A DNA stretch of 34,782 nucleotides from Mariniphaga sp964398855 (GCA_964398855.1 CAYNOQ010000022.1:1-34782), one strand, 5' to 3'; positions 22,608-31,747 are shown, counted from the stretch's first letter. The notes: generated from the letters alone by a model not told the origin. Translations and numbers: made by a program.

Positions 22608-23864
22608 ATGGAATTTACTATGATTTTTACGAATGAAGCAGGCTGCCACCCCGAATTGCAGACTGTGATGAACAAACAGACCCGATTAAATGTGCGATTC
22701 AAAATATTTTTTGATTTTTGCAGTTTGTTACAAAAAGAAGTGCCGGAGTTGAAGCAGCAAATCAAAAAAAGAGTTATTGTGTCGGTTACCAACGATCTGG
22801 TTTCCGACAACAGGGTACATAAAACGTGTATATCGCTGATAAATATGGGGTTTGATGTATTGCTTGTGGGCAGAATACTGCCCGGATCTCCATCTTTTAT
22901 GCCGCGCAGCTATTCCGCAAAACGAATGAAACTCCTGTTTCGCAAGGGATTCCTTTTTTATGCAGGTTACAATATTCGTCTTTTCTTTTTACTGATGTTC
23001 TCCCCTTTTGATTTGCTGTTAGCCAATGACCTTGATACCCTTTCAGCAAATTTTTTAGCATCAAAGCTAAAAAGAAAACCCCTTGTTTACGACAGCCACG
23101 AATATTTTACGGAAGTGCCGGAATTGGTATCGCGAAAAAGAGTGCAAAACGTGTGGAAATGGTTAGAAAAGAAGATGGTACCAAAGCTGAAATATGCCTA
23201 TACTGTTTCGGAGTCGATAGCTGAAATTTACACAAAAAAGTATGGCGTACCATTTCAGACGGTGCGAAATTTTCCTTTGGGAAGTGATAAAATCGGGAAG
23301 AAAAACAAGCTCCGGGGAAGCGGAAAAATAATTTTGTATCAGGGAGCGATAAACCGGGGTAGAGGATTAGAAAATGCAATCCGGGCAATGAAATACTTGT
23401 CAGGTGCCACGCTGACAATTGCCGGAAGCGGGGATATTTTGGAAGAACTTCGCTGTTTGGTGAAAGAGACAGGAGTTGAAGAGAAAGTCCGGTTTTGCGG
23501 GCGTCTTCCTTTTGAAGAACTTTCCGAATTAACTGCACAGGCTGATCTGGGGTTATCTCTGGAAGAAGACATAGGTTTGAATTACCGCTTTGCGTTGCCC
23601 AACAAACTGTTTGACTATATTCAGTCCCATGTGCCGGTTTTGGTGTCGGATTTACCGGAAATGTCTGCAATTGTCCGAAAATATAAGATTGGTGAAATTG
23701 CAATTTCTGCCGAACCTCAGCTTTTAGCAAATCAGTTTTCCGATATGCTTTTCAATGAAAAAAAGCAATCCTTATGGAAAAAAAATCTCAGAAAAGCTGC
23801 ACAAGAGCTTGTTTGGGAGAATGAAGAACCTGTTCTCAGGAAAATATTCGGGCAGTTTTTGTAA
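22608..23864 (+). CDS. GT4-type glycosyltransferase
   Basis: A glycosyltransferase of the GT-B fold, up to 418 residues. From KKRVIVSVTNDLVSDNRVHKTC (about residue 53) onward it matches family 1/4 transferases: LLANDLDTLSAN, YDSHEYFTEVPEL, AYTVSESIAEIYTKKYGVPF, then the donor half with ILYQGAINRGRGLENAIRAM, GSGDILEEL, KVRFCGRLPFEEL and NKLFDYIQSHVPVLVSDLPEM. Acceptor and donor sugars are unknown. The first about 50 residues have no family similarity and the DNA there continues the repeat cluster, so the real start is probably later: ATG 22668, GTG 22740 or TTG 22749. It probably adds a sugar to a surface polysaccharide. Confidence 0.88.
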   Translation: MEFTMIFTNEAGCHPELQTVMNKQTRLNVRFKIFFDFCSLLQKEVPELKQQIKKRVIVSVTNDLVSDNRVHKTCISLINMGFDVLLVGRILPGSPSFMPRSYSAKRMKLLFRKGFLFYAGYNIRLFFLLMFSPFDLLLANDLDTLSANFLASKLKRKPLVYDSHEYFTEVPELVSRKRVQNVWKWLEKKMVPKLKYAYTVSESIAEIYTKKYGVPFQTVRNFPLGSDKIGKKNKLRGSGKIILYQGAINRGRGLENAIRAMKYLSGATLTIAGSGDILEELRCLVKETGVEEKVRFCGRLPFEELSELTAQADLGLSLEEDIGLNYRFALPNKLFDYIQSHVPVLVSDLPEMSAIVRKYKIGEIAISAEPQLLANQFSDMLFNEKKQSLWKKNLRKAAQELVWENEEPVLRKIFGQFL

Positions 23865-24022
23865 TAATTTCACACCGGTACTTATCCTTTTGGATAGCGG
23901 ATATTAGCGGGAACTTATCCAATCCCTGGAAAATCTTTTTGTGTTTTCGCGAATTATACGCCAATTTGAGATACAAACCATCCAACTCAGTTTCTTTTCC
24001 TATTTTTGAAAAAAAAAGTAAA

Positions 24023-25243
24023 ATGAACAAGATTGATTATTCAAAAGTAAAAAGGCACTGTCAGCTGGATACGAGAATCAGCAGTGAGGTGGTGGATAAG
24101 TTTTTGGTATATTATGCCGGCAAACGGGATAAATTATTTTTCGAATTCGACAGGAAAATTAAAAGATACAGTCACGTTACAGAAAACTTACCTCCCAAAT
24201 TGACAAACTTTCTTAAAACTCAGTACGTTGCTCACCGGATTTTCAAAAAAGGCGGATTGATAAACACCTACCTTAGTCACAGTGAAGTAAAGAGCCTTGT
24301 ATCAAGGGATTATAGTTATCTGAAAGAACTTTCAACTACGCCATGGCGTTTTTGTTTTAGCCGGATTAAAGCCGTTCCGGCGCCCGATTTTTATGAAATG
24401 ACAGATATTCTAACCAAAGAAACCTTTTTGCTGTATTCTCCGGCAGTTACTACTATTTTGGAAGAAAAGAATCCTGCGTTATGGTTAAATTTAATTGGCT
24501 ACAATGGTTATTGCTGGCAATGTTATGGGTTAATTGCCTATTTTCTTGGCTTCAACTTTGACGATATTTTCTTTTTTGCTACTGAATTAAATTATGAAAT
24601 AGAAACGGAGGAAGATATTGTTAAAGCTATTCAGAAAGATCCGATTCCTTTTCTGATGTTATGGATTGGCGCCGAAATGCCCACGATTTCTTATAAAGAA
24701 AATAATATCTATATAAATATCTCGAAGGACATTCTTAAAAAACCGATTACTAAACTATCAGACACTGATTTTGAGATTGATACAGCTGGAAACATTACCC
24801 GTTACGGACTAAAAAACTGGAATGCCTTTCCACATTTAGCCTACTTTTATTTTGACAAAAAGGAAAATTTGTTAATCAGATCTACGATGACTGATTTAAG
24901 CTTCGACATTTTAACGAAAAAAATACTTGGATTGGGTATTCAGGTTAACCCTTATGCTGATATACGGGTTTCAACGGCTATGCTTTCAACAGCAAAAATG
25001 ATTTTTAAAAGAGATATTCAGCTGAACAGATATGAGAAATTATTCAAGGAAGAAGTTGATCCCCGGCAACAGGAGATGGTTGATAAACTAAATGATGCCC
25101 TGAGCTATATGCTTTCGGATATAAATAGCAACGAAGTACCTGATTTCAATTTAATTGCAGGAAAAACCGGAGTAAATGTAGATGAATTAAAAGATCTTTA
25201 TGAACAGATGAATATAACATTTAAAAATTTAGACTCTTTCTGA
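24023..25243 (+). CDS. Unrecognised soluble protein, 406 residues
   Basis: I do not recognise this protein. ATG 24023 (MNKIDYSKVKRHCQLDTRIS) gives 406 residues; an upstream in-frame ATG at 23939 would add 28 residues without visible character. There is no signal peptide or membrane segment. Features are a basic N-terminal half, the segment PAPDFYEMTDILTKETFLLYSP (about residues 123-144), an aromatic/cysteine patch NGYCWQCYGLIAYFLGFNFDDIFFFA near 172-197, and a charged helical C-terminus (LFKEEVDPRQQEMVDKLNDAL) ending with what may be a small helical module (VDELKDLYEQMNI). Base composition is more AT-rich than the RND operon beside it. It is convergent with the efflux operon and 158 bp after the glycosyltransferase. 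Confidence 0.75.
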   Translation: MNKIDYSKVKRHCQLDTRISSEVVDKFLVYYAGKRDKLFFEFDRKIKRYSHVTENLPPKLTNFLKTQYVAHRIFKKGGLINTYLSHSEVKSLVSRDYSYLKELSTTPWRFCFSRIKAVPAPDFYEMTDILTKETFLLYSPAVTTILEEKNPALWLNLIGYNGYCWQCYGLIAYFLGFNFDDIFFFATELNYEIETEEDIVKAIQKDPIPFLMLWIGAEMPTISYKENNIYINISKDILKKPITKLSDTDFEIDTAGNITRYGLKNWNAFPHLAYFYFDKKENLLIRSTMTDLSFDILTKKILGLGIQVNPYADIRVSTAMLSTAKMIFKRDIQLNRYEKLFKEEVDPRQQEMVDKLNDALSYMLSDINSNEVPDFNLIAGKTGVNVDELKDLYEQMNITFKNLDSF

Positions 25244-25305
25244 AAAGCATTTTCTCAAATCCATTTATTAGTCGGTTACACAATTGCAGAAAATTTTCCG
25301 ATCTA

Positions 25306-26727
25306 TTATTTCCAGCCGCCACCCAAAGCCTGATAAAGCGCAACGATGCTGTTCAGTTTTGCTGCTTTCGTATTGATTAAATCAAATTCTGAATTTAATG
25401 CACTCTCCTGCGCAATAAGCACTTCGATGAAACTGGTGTTGTTATAACCTTGAATGAAAAGCTCCGAAACATCATCCACTGCCTGTGTCAGCAGCTCATT
25501 TGCCTTAGTTTTGATGCCGATATTTTCGATGGTAGCTTCATAATCGTAAATCGCATCGGAAACTTCTTTAGAAGCCAACAACAAAGCGCCTTTCAGATTC
25601 AGCAGAGCCTGTTCCTGCCTTGCCTGTGCCACCTCATGCTGTGTTTTTAGCGCTCTTTTTCTGAAAACCGGCGATAAAATTCCTCCTGCAAGATTGGATG
25701 CCCACGCTTTGGGCGTCAGCCAGTTTTGAAGGGTTTGAGAATCAAGCCCGCCCCTGCCGCTTATGGTCAGTGCCGGATACATCTCTGCCTTTGCGGCATT
25801 GGTCAGTTCAAACGCCTGCAAATAAGCCTTTTCGGCTGCCACAATATCGGGGCGGTTGCTCAACAGCTGCGCCGGGACACCAATAGCCAGTCCGGTGGTA
25901 ATTTCCTGTTCCGACAGTGTGGAACGCCGGATTTCATGCGCTTCGTCTCCCATCAGAACCGCAATCAGATTGGAGAGAATATTTGCCTGACGTTTCAGGT
26001 CGATGATGATACTTTGCGTGCCGATATATTGTGCCTCAGCCCGCTCTACGTCAGCCCGTGTAACCGACCCGAGGCCGCTTTCCATAATCGATTTTGTGGT
26101 TTCAAATCCGGTTTTTCTCGATTCCAGAGTAGATTCCGAAACTTTAATCTGCTCATCCACAGCAAGTAGCCTGAAGTATGCGGAAGCAATTCCGGCAACA
26201 ATTCCGGTTCTCACTGCCTGATGTGCTGCAACCGTTTGAAGATAAGCTGCATCCAAAGCACCCCTTTCGCTTTTAATTCTGCCCCAAATATCGGCTTCCC
26301 ATGAGAAATTTCCGCCCAAAGTCCACAATTCGCTGACAGGATCGGCACCGGTAGCCAGAGATTGTCTTTGTGGTCCGTAGGAAGATGTCCTGTTTCTCGA
26401 ATACTGAATATCTGCCGAAACTGCAGGATAAAAGTTCATTCTGCCTTGCTTTGCATACGCTTGACCAATTTCTATCTGCTTTAAAGCCACCCGGATATCA
26501 ATGTTGTTTTCCAGCGCCCTGCTGATATATTTTTGAAGCAGGGAGTCGGTAAACATTTCTTCCCACGAAACATCTGCCATGGTCAGACTGTCAGCCGGAA
26601 AGTGGTCTGTATTGTAATAATTTTGTGTTAGCAGATTGCCGGGAGCCTGATATTCCTTCGCAACAAAGCAGGATTGCAGCAGAAATACAATCAGAAAGGC
26701 AGCTCCGAAACCGTATATTCTTTTCAT
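25306..26727 (-). CDS. RND efflux outer-membrane lipoprotein (TolC/OprM/NodT family)
   Basis: A 473-residue outer-membrane channel of a tripartite pump. The lipoprotein signal ends in the lipobox LLQSC, with Cys20 as the acylated residue. Two repeated outer-membrane-efflux halves follow, with RALENNIDIRVALKQIEIGQAYAKQGRMNFYPAVSADIQYSRNRTS in the first and LSNRPDIVAAEKAYLQAFELTNAAKAEMYPALTISGRGG in the second, both typical. The ATG overlaps the pump stop by 4 bp (26724-26727), so it is translated with it as the third gene of the operon. Confidence 0.95.
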   Translation of the reverse strand: MKRIYGFGAAFLIVFLLQSCFVAKEYQAPGNLLTQNYYNTDHFPADSLTMADVSWEEMFTDSLLQKYISRALENNIDIRVALKQIEIGQAYAKQGRMNFYPAVSADIQYSRNRTSSYGPQRQSLATGADPVSELWTLGGNFSWEADIWGRIKSERGALDAAYLQTVAAHQAVRTGIVAGIASAYFRLLAVDEQIKVSESTLESRKTGFETTKSIMESGLGSVTRADVERAEAQYIGTQSIIIDLKRQANILSNLIAVLMGDEAHEIRRSTLSEQEITTGLAIGVPAQLLSNRPDIVAAEKAYLQAFELTNAAKAEMYPALTISGRGGLDSQTLQNWLTPKAWASNLAGGILSPVFRKRALKTQHEVAQARQEQALLNLKGALLLASKEVSDAIYDYEATIENIGIKTKANELLTQAVDDVSELFIQGYNNTSFIEVLIAQESALNSEFDLINTKAAKLNSIVALYQALGGGWK

Positions 26728-29700
26728 AATTTAATTTGATTCTGATCTTTCGTTATCTCGTTCTCTTTTTCCAACATTTTCACCGACTCGGGCACGCCGG
26801 TAACTTTCTCCTGAAGCCATTGAAAAAAGATAAACAGTGTGGGGATTACAAAAATGGCTGTGAGTGTTCCGATAAGCATACCGCCCGCTGCACCGGTTCC
26901 GATTGACCTGTTGCCGACAGCGCCCACGCCACGTGCCAGAACCAGCGGCGACAATCCGAAAATAAAAGCAAAAGAAGTCATCAAAATAGGTCTCAGACGG
27001 GCTTTGCCGCCTTCAATTGCCGAGTCGAAAATAGTTTTACCCTGCCTTCTTCGCTGAATGGCAAATTCCACAATCAAAATGGCATTTTTTGCCAGCAGCC
27101 CCACCAGCATAATCAGCGCTATTTGCAGGTAGATGTTGTTTTCCAATCCCATCATTTGTGTGGAGAAAAAAGCTCCGAAAATGCCTAAAGGAACTGAAAA
27201 CAGAATGGACAATGGCAGCAGATAGCTTTCATATTGTGCAGCGAGCAGAAAATAGGTGAAAATCACCACCAAAATAAATATCAGTATGGTTTGATTTCCC
27301 GATTTTACCTCTTCGCGGGTTAAGCCTGAATAGTCGATTGAAAAATTTTGTGGCAAATTATCTAATTCCTCCTGAATGGCATTCAGTGCGTCTCCGGTGC
27401 TGTATCCGTCTGCGGGCGAACCCACAATTTTGGATGAATTGTACATATTAAAACGGTTGACGGATTGCGGACCGAAAATTCTCTCCAAAGTGATAAACTG
27501 AGTAATAGGAGCCATCTCTCCGCGGTTTGTTTTCACAAACAGCTTATTTAAGTCATCCCGCGTTGTCCGGTCATCCGGCGCCGTCTGAATATAGACGCGG
27601 TACTGCTTCCCAAAACGGGCAAAGTCCGCCGTATAAATTCCGCCGATATATCCTTGCAGTGTCTGAAAAATAGAGTTGATACTTACGCCGGCTTCCAGAG
27701 CCACCGGCATATTTATATTCAGCTGATATTGCGGATAATCTGTTCTGAATGAGCCTTGTGCATACATGATTTCAGGGCGCTGATTTAAAGCTGCCAGAAA
27801 ATTTTGTGTCTCATTGCTCAAATCATTGAAGTTTCCTCCTGACCTGTCTAACAGGCTGAACTCAAAACCTCCCGAAGCACTGTATCCAGGAATGCTTGGG
27901 GGACTGAAAAAGATAATCCGCGCTTCGGGTATGGATTCTACAATTTGAAAAAGTTTTCCCGTGACGGCTTTAACAGAAGAACCGTCACTTTTGCGTTTAC
28001 CCCAGTCATCCAGCTTGATGTAGCCGATTCCGAAATTTTCGCCCTGACCATTAATGATGCTCCATCCGGCAGTTGTGGAAACGTTGACCACTTCCGGAAT
28101 TTCAAGCGCTATTTTGGCAAGTTTTTTATTTACGGCAGCTGTTCTGTCGAGCGTGGATGCCGGCGGAAGTTCAATATTGGCAAAAATAATTGAGCGGTCT
28201 TCATCGGGAACAAACCCGGTGGGCAGTCTTGAAAATGACCATAAAATTCCCACAATGGCAAGCAGAATGATTACCGGGGTAATCAGTTTATATTTATGAA
28301 AAATGTGCAGCACAGCAGCGTATCTGCTTAAAATGGCATCAAATGCCGTGTTGAAAGCTATTCCCAATCTTTTGAAAAAACCGGGTTTTTCATTCTCTTC
28401 ATGTGGTTTTAAAAATATGGCACAAAGCGCCGGACTTAATGTCAGTGCATTTACGGCTGAAATTACAATTGCTGTCATCAGCGTTACTCCGAATTGCCTG
28501 AAAAACACACCGGAAGGTCCCTGAATAAAGGTAACCGGGATAAAAACTGCCGCCATCACCAGAGTTATCGAAACAATGGCGCCGGCAATTTCGCCCATTG
28601 CATCCACGGTTCCCTTTTTCACATTTTTCTCACCCCCGTCAATTTTTGCGTGAACCGCCTCCACAACCACAATGGCATCATCCACAACAATACCGATGGC
28701 AAGAACCAGCGCAAACAGTGTCAGCAGATTGATGGAATAACCAAACAGGTTCAGGAAGAAAAAGGTGCCGATAATGGAAACCGGAACTGAAATAGCCGGA
28801 ATCAGCGTTGATCTGAAATCCTGCAAAAACACAAATACCACTAAAAAAACCAGAATAAATGCTTCGATTAGCGTGCGTACCACCTTTTTAATGGATGCTT
28901 CCAAAAATTCGTTGGTGTCATAAGTGATGGAAAGATGGTACCCGTCAGGAAACCCCTTTTCATATTCCGCCAAATGAGTTTTAATCTCTTTAATCACTTC
29001 GCGAGCATTGGAACCCTTTGTCTGATAAATATTTAGTGAAACTGTCGGGAATTGTCCGTTGGTGCTGGAGGTAACCTGATAGTTCTGTCCGCCCAAAACG
29101 ATGTCGGCAATATCTCTCAGGCGCAAATATTCACCATTACCCAATGCCTTGATAATAATATCCTCATACTGCTCCTCACTGCTGTATCGTCCGGGATAAA
29201 TGATGGTGTAGCTGAAAGATTCGCCGCTGTTTTGTCCCAGCACTCCCGAGGCGGCTTCCTGACTTTGAGAGCGGATTGCAGCAATAACATCTGCCGGTTC
29301 AAGACCGTAAAGCATCATTTTGTCGGGTTTCATCCAGATGCGCATGGAGTAGGTTTTGGAGCTGTATATCCCGACATCGCCAACTCCGTTGATGCGTTGC
29401 AGGTCGGGAACCATATTGATTTGCAGATAGTTGGATATGTCAATGTCGGTTAATGCCGGGTTTGTGCTGTAAACATCAAAAAACATCAGCGCATCAGTTT
29501 GCTGTTTCCGGGTGGAAACACCGGTTTGCAGAACTTCCTGCGGCAGCAGCGGGTTTGCTAATGCTACCCTATTCTGAACGTTTACCGCCGCAATATCGGG
29601 GTCGTAATTCTGTTCAAAATAGACGGTAATTTGCGCAATTCCGTTGTTTGAAGCTGTGGAAACCATATAGGTCATCCCCTCAACTCCGTTGATTTTTTCT

Positions 29701-29897
29701 TCGATGGGGATGATCACGCTTTCAAGAACCGTTTTGGCATTTGCCCCGGGATAGGTGGCGAATACCTGAACTGTCGGTGGCGCAATGTCCGGGTACTGCG
29801 TGATGGGCAGCGTAAATATTCCCAGAATACCCAGAATTACTATAACAATGGAGATTACGGTTGATAGGACAGGCCTCTCAATGAATTTCTTAAGCAT
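26724..29897 (-). CDS. RND multidrug efflux transporter, HAE1 (AcrB-like) family
   Basis: A 1057-residue proton-driven inner-membrane pump. The N-terminal MLKKFIERPVLSTVISIVIVI and LPITQYPDIAPPTVQVFATYPGA are the HAE1 opening. The membrane proton-relay aspartates are Asp406/Asp407 (GIVVDDAIVVVEAV), and the matching lysine is in GLLAKNAILIVEFA near residue 940, so the relay is intact. Two large periplasmic loops and about 12 membrane segments are in the usual places. Substrate cannot be told from sequence. It follows the adaptor gene by 26 bp and overlaps the outer-membrane factor by 4 bp. Confidence 0.97.
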   Translation of the reverse strand: MLKKFIERPVLSTVISIVIVILGILGIFTLPITQYPDIAPPTVQVFATYPGANAKTVLESVIIPIEEKINGVEGMTYMVSTASNNGIAQITVYFEQNYDPDIAAVNVQNRVALANPLLPQEVLQTGVSTRKQQTDALMFFDVYSTNPALTDIDISNYLQINMVPDLQRINGVGDVGIYSSKTYSMRIWMKPDKMMLYGLEPADVIAAIRSQSQEAASGVLGQNSGESFSYTIIYPGRYSSEEQYEDIIIKALGNGEYLRLRDIADIVLGGQNYQVTSSTNGQFPTVSLNIYQTKGSNAREVIKEIKTHLAEYEKGFPDGYHLSITYDTNEFLEASIKKVVRTLIEAFILVFLVVFVFLQDFRSTLIPAISVPVSIIGTFFFLNLFGYSINLLTLFALVLAIGIVVDDAIVVVEAVHAKIDGGEKNVKKGTVDAMGEIAGAIVSITLVMAAVFIPVTFIQGPSGVFFRQFGVTLMTAIVISAVNALTLSPALCAIFLKPHEENEKPGFFKRLGIAFNTAFDAILSRYAAVLHIFHKYKLITPVIILLAIVGILWSFSRLPTGFVPDEDRSIIFANIELPPASTLDRTAAVNKKLAKIALEIPEVVNVSTTAGWSIINGQGENFGIGYIKLDDWGKRKSDGSSVKAVTGKLFQIVESIPEARIIFFSPPSIPGYSASGGFEFSLLDRSGGNFNDLSNETQNFLAALNQRPEIMYAQGSFRTDYPQYQLNINMPVALEAGVSINSIFQTLQGYIGGIYTADFARFGKQYRVYIQTAPDDRTTRDDLNKLFVKTNRGEMAPITQFITLERIFGPQSVNRFNMYNSSKIVGSPADGYSTGDALNAIQEELDNLPQNFSIDYSGLTREEVKSGNQTILIFILVVIFTYFLLAAQYESYLLPLSILFSVPLGIFGAFFSTQMMGLENNIYLQIALIMLVGLLAKNAILIVEFAIQRRRQGKTIFDSAIEGGKARLRPILMTSFAFIFGLSPLVLARGVGAVGNRSIGTGAAGGMLIGTLTAIFVIPTLFIFFQWLQEKVTGVPESVKMLEKENEITKDQNQIKL

Positions 29898-29923
29898 GTT
29901 GAATTTTCACTTTTGAATGATAA

Positions 29924-31069
29924 TTAAAAGACGGTGGCAACAGGCGAAGTGATGCTGTCGTAGGGCAAGCTTTCAGGGTAAACCGCTGTGCCCGAGCGGA
30001 TGAGACTTACCCCTTCGGCTATGATTTCGTCTCCTTCGTCAATGCCTTCGGAAACAATGTAAATCCCTTTTGTCCGGTCAACCACACTGATAATCGTTTC
30101 AACGGCAGTGTTTTTCCCGCTTCCGCGGTCTATCTTCATCACGTAGGTTCTTCCCTGTCTTTCAAATGTTGATTTTTGCGGAACAACCAATACATTATTA
30201 TAATGCTTTGGGATTCTGATGATTCCGGTGCTTCCGTTGGTTAGAATCTGTTCGGGATTGTCAAAAACAGCCCGGTAGGAGATACTTCCCGTTTTGGTGT
30301 TAACCTGAGAATTGACGGTCTGAATGGTGCCTTTGTAGGGGTACTCTTCGCCATTTGCCAAAATCAGGGATACTTCGGGCAGATTTTTGATTTTTTCTAC
30401 TCTGGTTTCACCTTCCGCATTGAGCAGAAAATCGAGATAATCTTTTTCGTTCAGGGAAAAGTATGCATACACCTTGCTGATATCGGATATGTTGGTCAGT
30501 GGCATCAGGTCAGATGGCCCGACCAGATTTCCCTTGCGAATTCTGATTTCGCCCACATAACCATCTACCGGGCTGGTAACGTTGGCATATCCGATGTTTG
30601 CCATGATGCTCTGGTAGGATGCCTGCGCCTGCTCTAATCTGGCATTTGCCGACTCTAACTGGGATGCGCTGATGATGTTTTTCTCTACCAGCGGTTTCAG
30701 CTGATCAACCTGCACCCGGGCGGCGTTGATATTTGCCTGTGCAGCGCCGGCTTCTTCCGTAAGTGAAGCGGTTTCCAGCTTAAAAAGCAGCTGCCCCTTC
30801 CTGACTTTTTGCCCTTCATCTACCAGAACACTGGTGATATAGCCCGAAACTTTTGGTCTCGCCTCGCTGTTGTTAATGCCTTCAATGCTCGCCGGATAGC
30901 TTAAAAAGGTCTCTACATCCCCGGATGGAATTTTGACGGTTACTACCGGCGTTGCCTGAATTTGTCCGGTGCTTGCCATTGCCTGATTCTGTGCACCATC
31001 TCTACTACCGCATGAAATAAACAAAATAAAAGCAGCTGTTATCAGAAATGAAAAGGAAAATGTTTTCAT
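29924..31069 (-). CDS. RND efflux periplasmic adaptor lipoprotein (AcrA/MexA family)
   Basis: A 381-residue membrane-fusion protein that joins the inner-membrane pump to the outer-membrane channel. The signal MKTFSFSFLITAAFILFISC ends in a lipobox with Cys20. Then come the lipoyl half-motifs (GYITSVLVDEGQKVRKGQLLFKLE), a helical hairpin (AAQANINAARVQVDQLKPLVEKNIIS and LESANARLEQAQASYQSIM), the second lipoyl half (VTSPVDGYVGEIRIRKGNLV) and a beta-barrel domain. It is the first gene of the minus-strand operon. No regulator gene and no consensus promoter was found beside it. Confidence 0.95.
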   Translation of the reverse strand: MKTFSFSFLITAAFILFISCGSRDGAQNQAMASTGQIQATPVVTVKIPSGDVETFLSYPASIEGINNSEARPKVSGYITSVLVDEGQKVRKGQLLFKLETASLTEEAGAAQANINAARVQVDQLKPLVEKNIISASQLESANARLEQAQASYQSIMANIGYANVTSPVDGYVGEIRIRKGNLVGPSDLMPLTNISDISKVYAYFSLNEKDYLDFLLNAEGETRVEKIKNLPEVSLILANGEEYPYKGTIQTVNSQVNTKTGSISYRAVFDNPEQILTNGSTGIIRIPKHYNNVLVVPQKSTFERQGRTYVMKIDRGSGKNTAVETIISVVDRTKGIYIVSEGIDEGDEIIAEGVSLIRSGTAVYPESLPYDSITSPVATVF

Positions 31070-31275
31070 GATTTTACTATTATCTTCAAAATTGAATCGT
31101 ACAATATATTTATTCGGTTTAGAATAAAGGCTCTTTTAGTCTGCTTTCAGCTATCTAACCAATTTTCTTTATAAATGGTTCATTTTTTTTGGTGCGTGAG
31201 GTAATTTTTGTCAGAATTCTGTTTTTATACCGAATCTAAAACTGTGTGAACTTCTTTTTTATTTCTCACAGAATT

Positions 31276-31345
31276 TTTCCCGCAGATTTCGCTGATTGTT
31301 TCTCGCAGATTTTCGCAGATTTCTTCCGTAGATTCTCGCATATTT
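31276..31345. repeat. Degenerate CGCAGATTT repeats, left block
   Basis: CGCAGAT occurs at 31281-31287, 31304-31310 and 31314-31320, with a variant CGTAGATT from 31327. A related block (CGCAGATTTCG and CGCAGAATT) appears again at 31470-31500, so the motif flanks the 11-bp and 10-bp arrays on both sides. Confidence 0.7.
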
Positions 31346-31358
31346 TTCAACTGGCTAC

Positions 31359-31413
31359 GGACTCTGAGCGGACACTGAGCGGACACTGAGCGGACACTGA
31401 GCGGACACTGAGC
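31359..31413. repeat. Five tandem 11-bp repeats GGACACTGAGC
   Basis: Copies at 31359-31369 (one change, GGACTCTGAGC), 31370-31380, 31381-31391, 31392-31402 and 31403-31413. The last four are identical. The array is directly followed by TTGTCAAAG and the 10-bp array. Confidence 0.92.
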
Positions 31414-31420
31414 TTGTCAA

Positions 31421-31460
31421 AGTGTGTCGAAGTGTGTCAAAGTGTGTCAAAGTGGTCGAA
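31421..31460. repeat. Tandem 10-bp repeats AGTGTGTC(G/A)A
   Basis: Three copies at 31421-31430, 31431-31440 and 31441-31450 differing at one position, then a degenerate AGTGGTCGAA at 31451-31460. Confidence 0.85.
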
Positions 31461-31518
31461 GCGGTTTCCCGCAGATTTCGCGAATTTTCGCAGAATTTTC
31501 TTTGTTTTGATACTCAAT

Positions 31519-31547
31519 TCTCAATACTCATTGTCTCAATACTCATT
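31519..31547. repeat. Direct repeat TCTCAATACTCATT, two copies
   Basis: Copies at 31519-31532 and 31534-31547, period 15 bp, a further different repeat type just before the gap. Confidence 0.75.
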
Positions 31548-31588
31548 TCTTCGTGTCCTCATGCCTTCGTGTTCAGTTTTTCCTGGAA

Positions 31589-31688
31589 NNNNNNNNNNNN
31601 NNNNNNNNNNNNNNNNNNNNNNNNNNNNNNNNNNNNNNNNNNNNNNNNNNNNNNNNNNNNNNNNNNNNNNNNNNNNNNNNNNNNNNNN
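31589..31688. other. Scaffold gap (100 N)
   Basis: Exactly 100 unknown bases, the usual size for an assembly gap of unknown length. It lies at the edge of the heptamer array, so the assembler probably stopped in repeats; the real length may differ. Confidence 0.95.
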
Positions 31689-31747
31689 AACTTGAAACTT
31701 GAAACTTGAAACTTGAAACTTGAAACTTGAAACTTGAAACTTGAAAC
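31689..31747. repeat. Heptamer array AACTTGA, eight copies plus AAC
   Basis: Eight identical 7-bp units from the edge of the gap to 31744, then AAC. The left end is hidden by the gap, so the true copy number is larger or unknown. Confidence 0.95.

Noticed and set aside
24001..24008. TATTTTTG as promoter of the 406-residue protein
   Set aside because: It matches the -7 box but lies too close to the ATG and has no -33 partner at 19-20 bp.
31359..31747. CRISPR array
   Set aside because: The units are 7-11 bp and directly adjacent, with no spacers and no cas genes.
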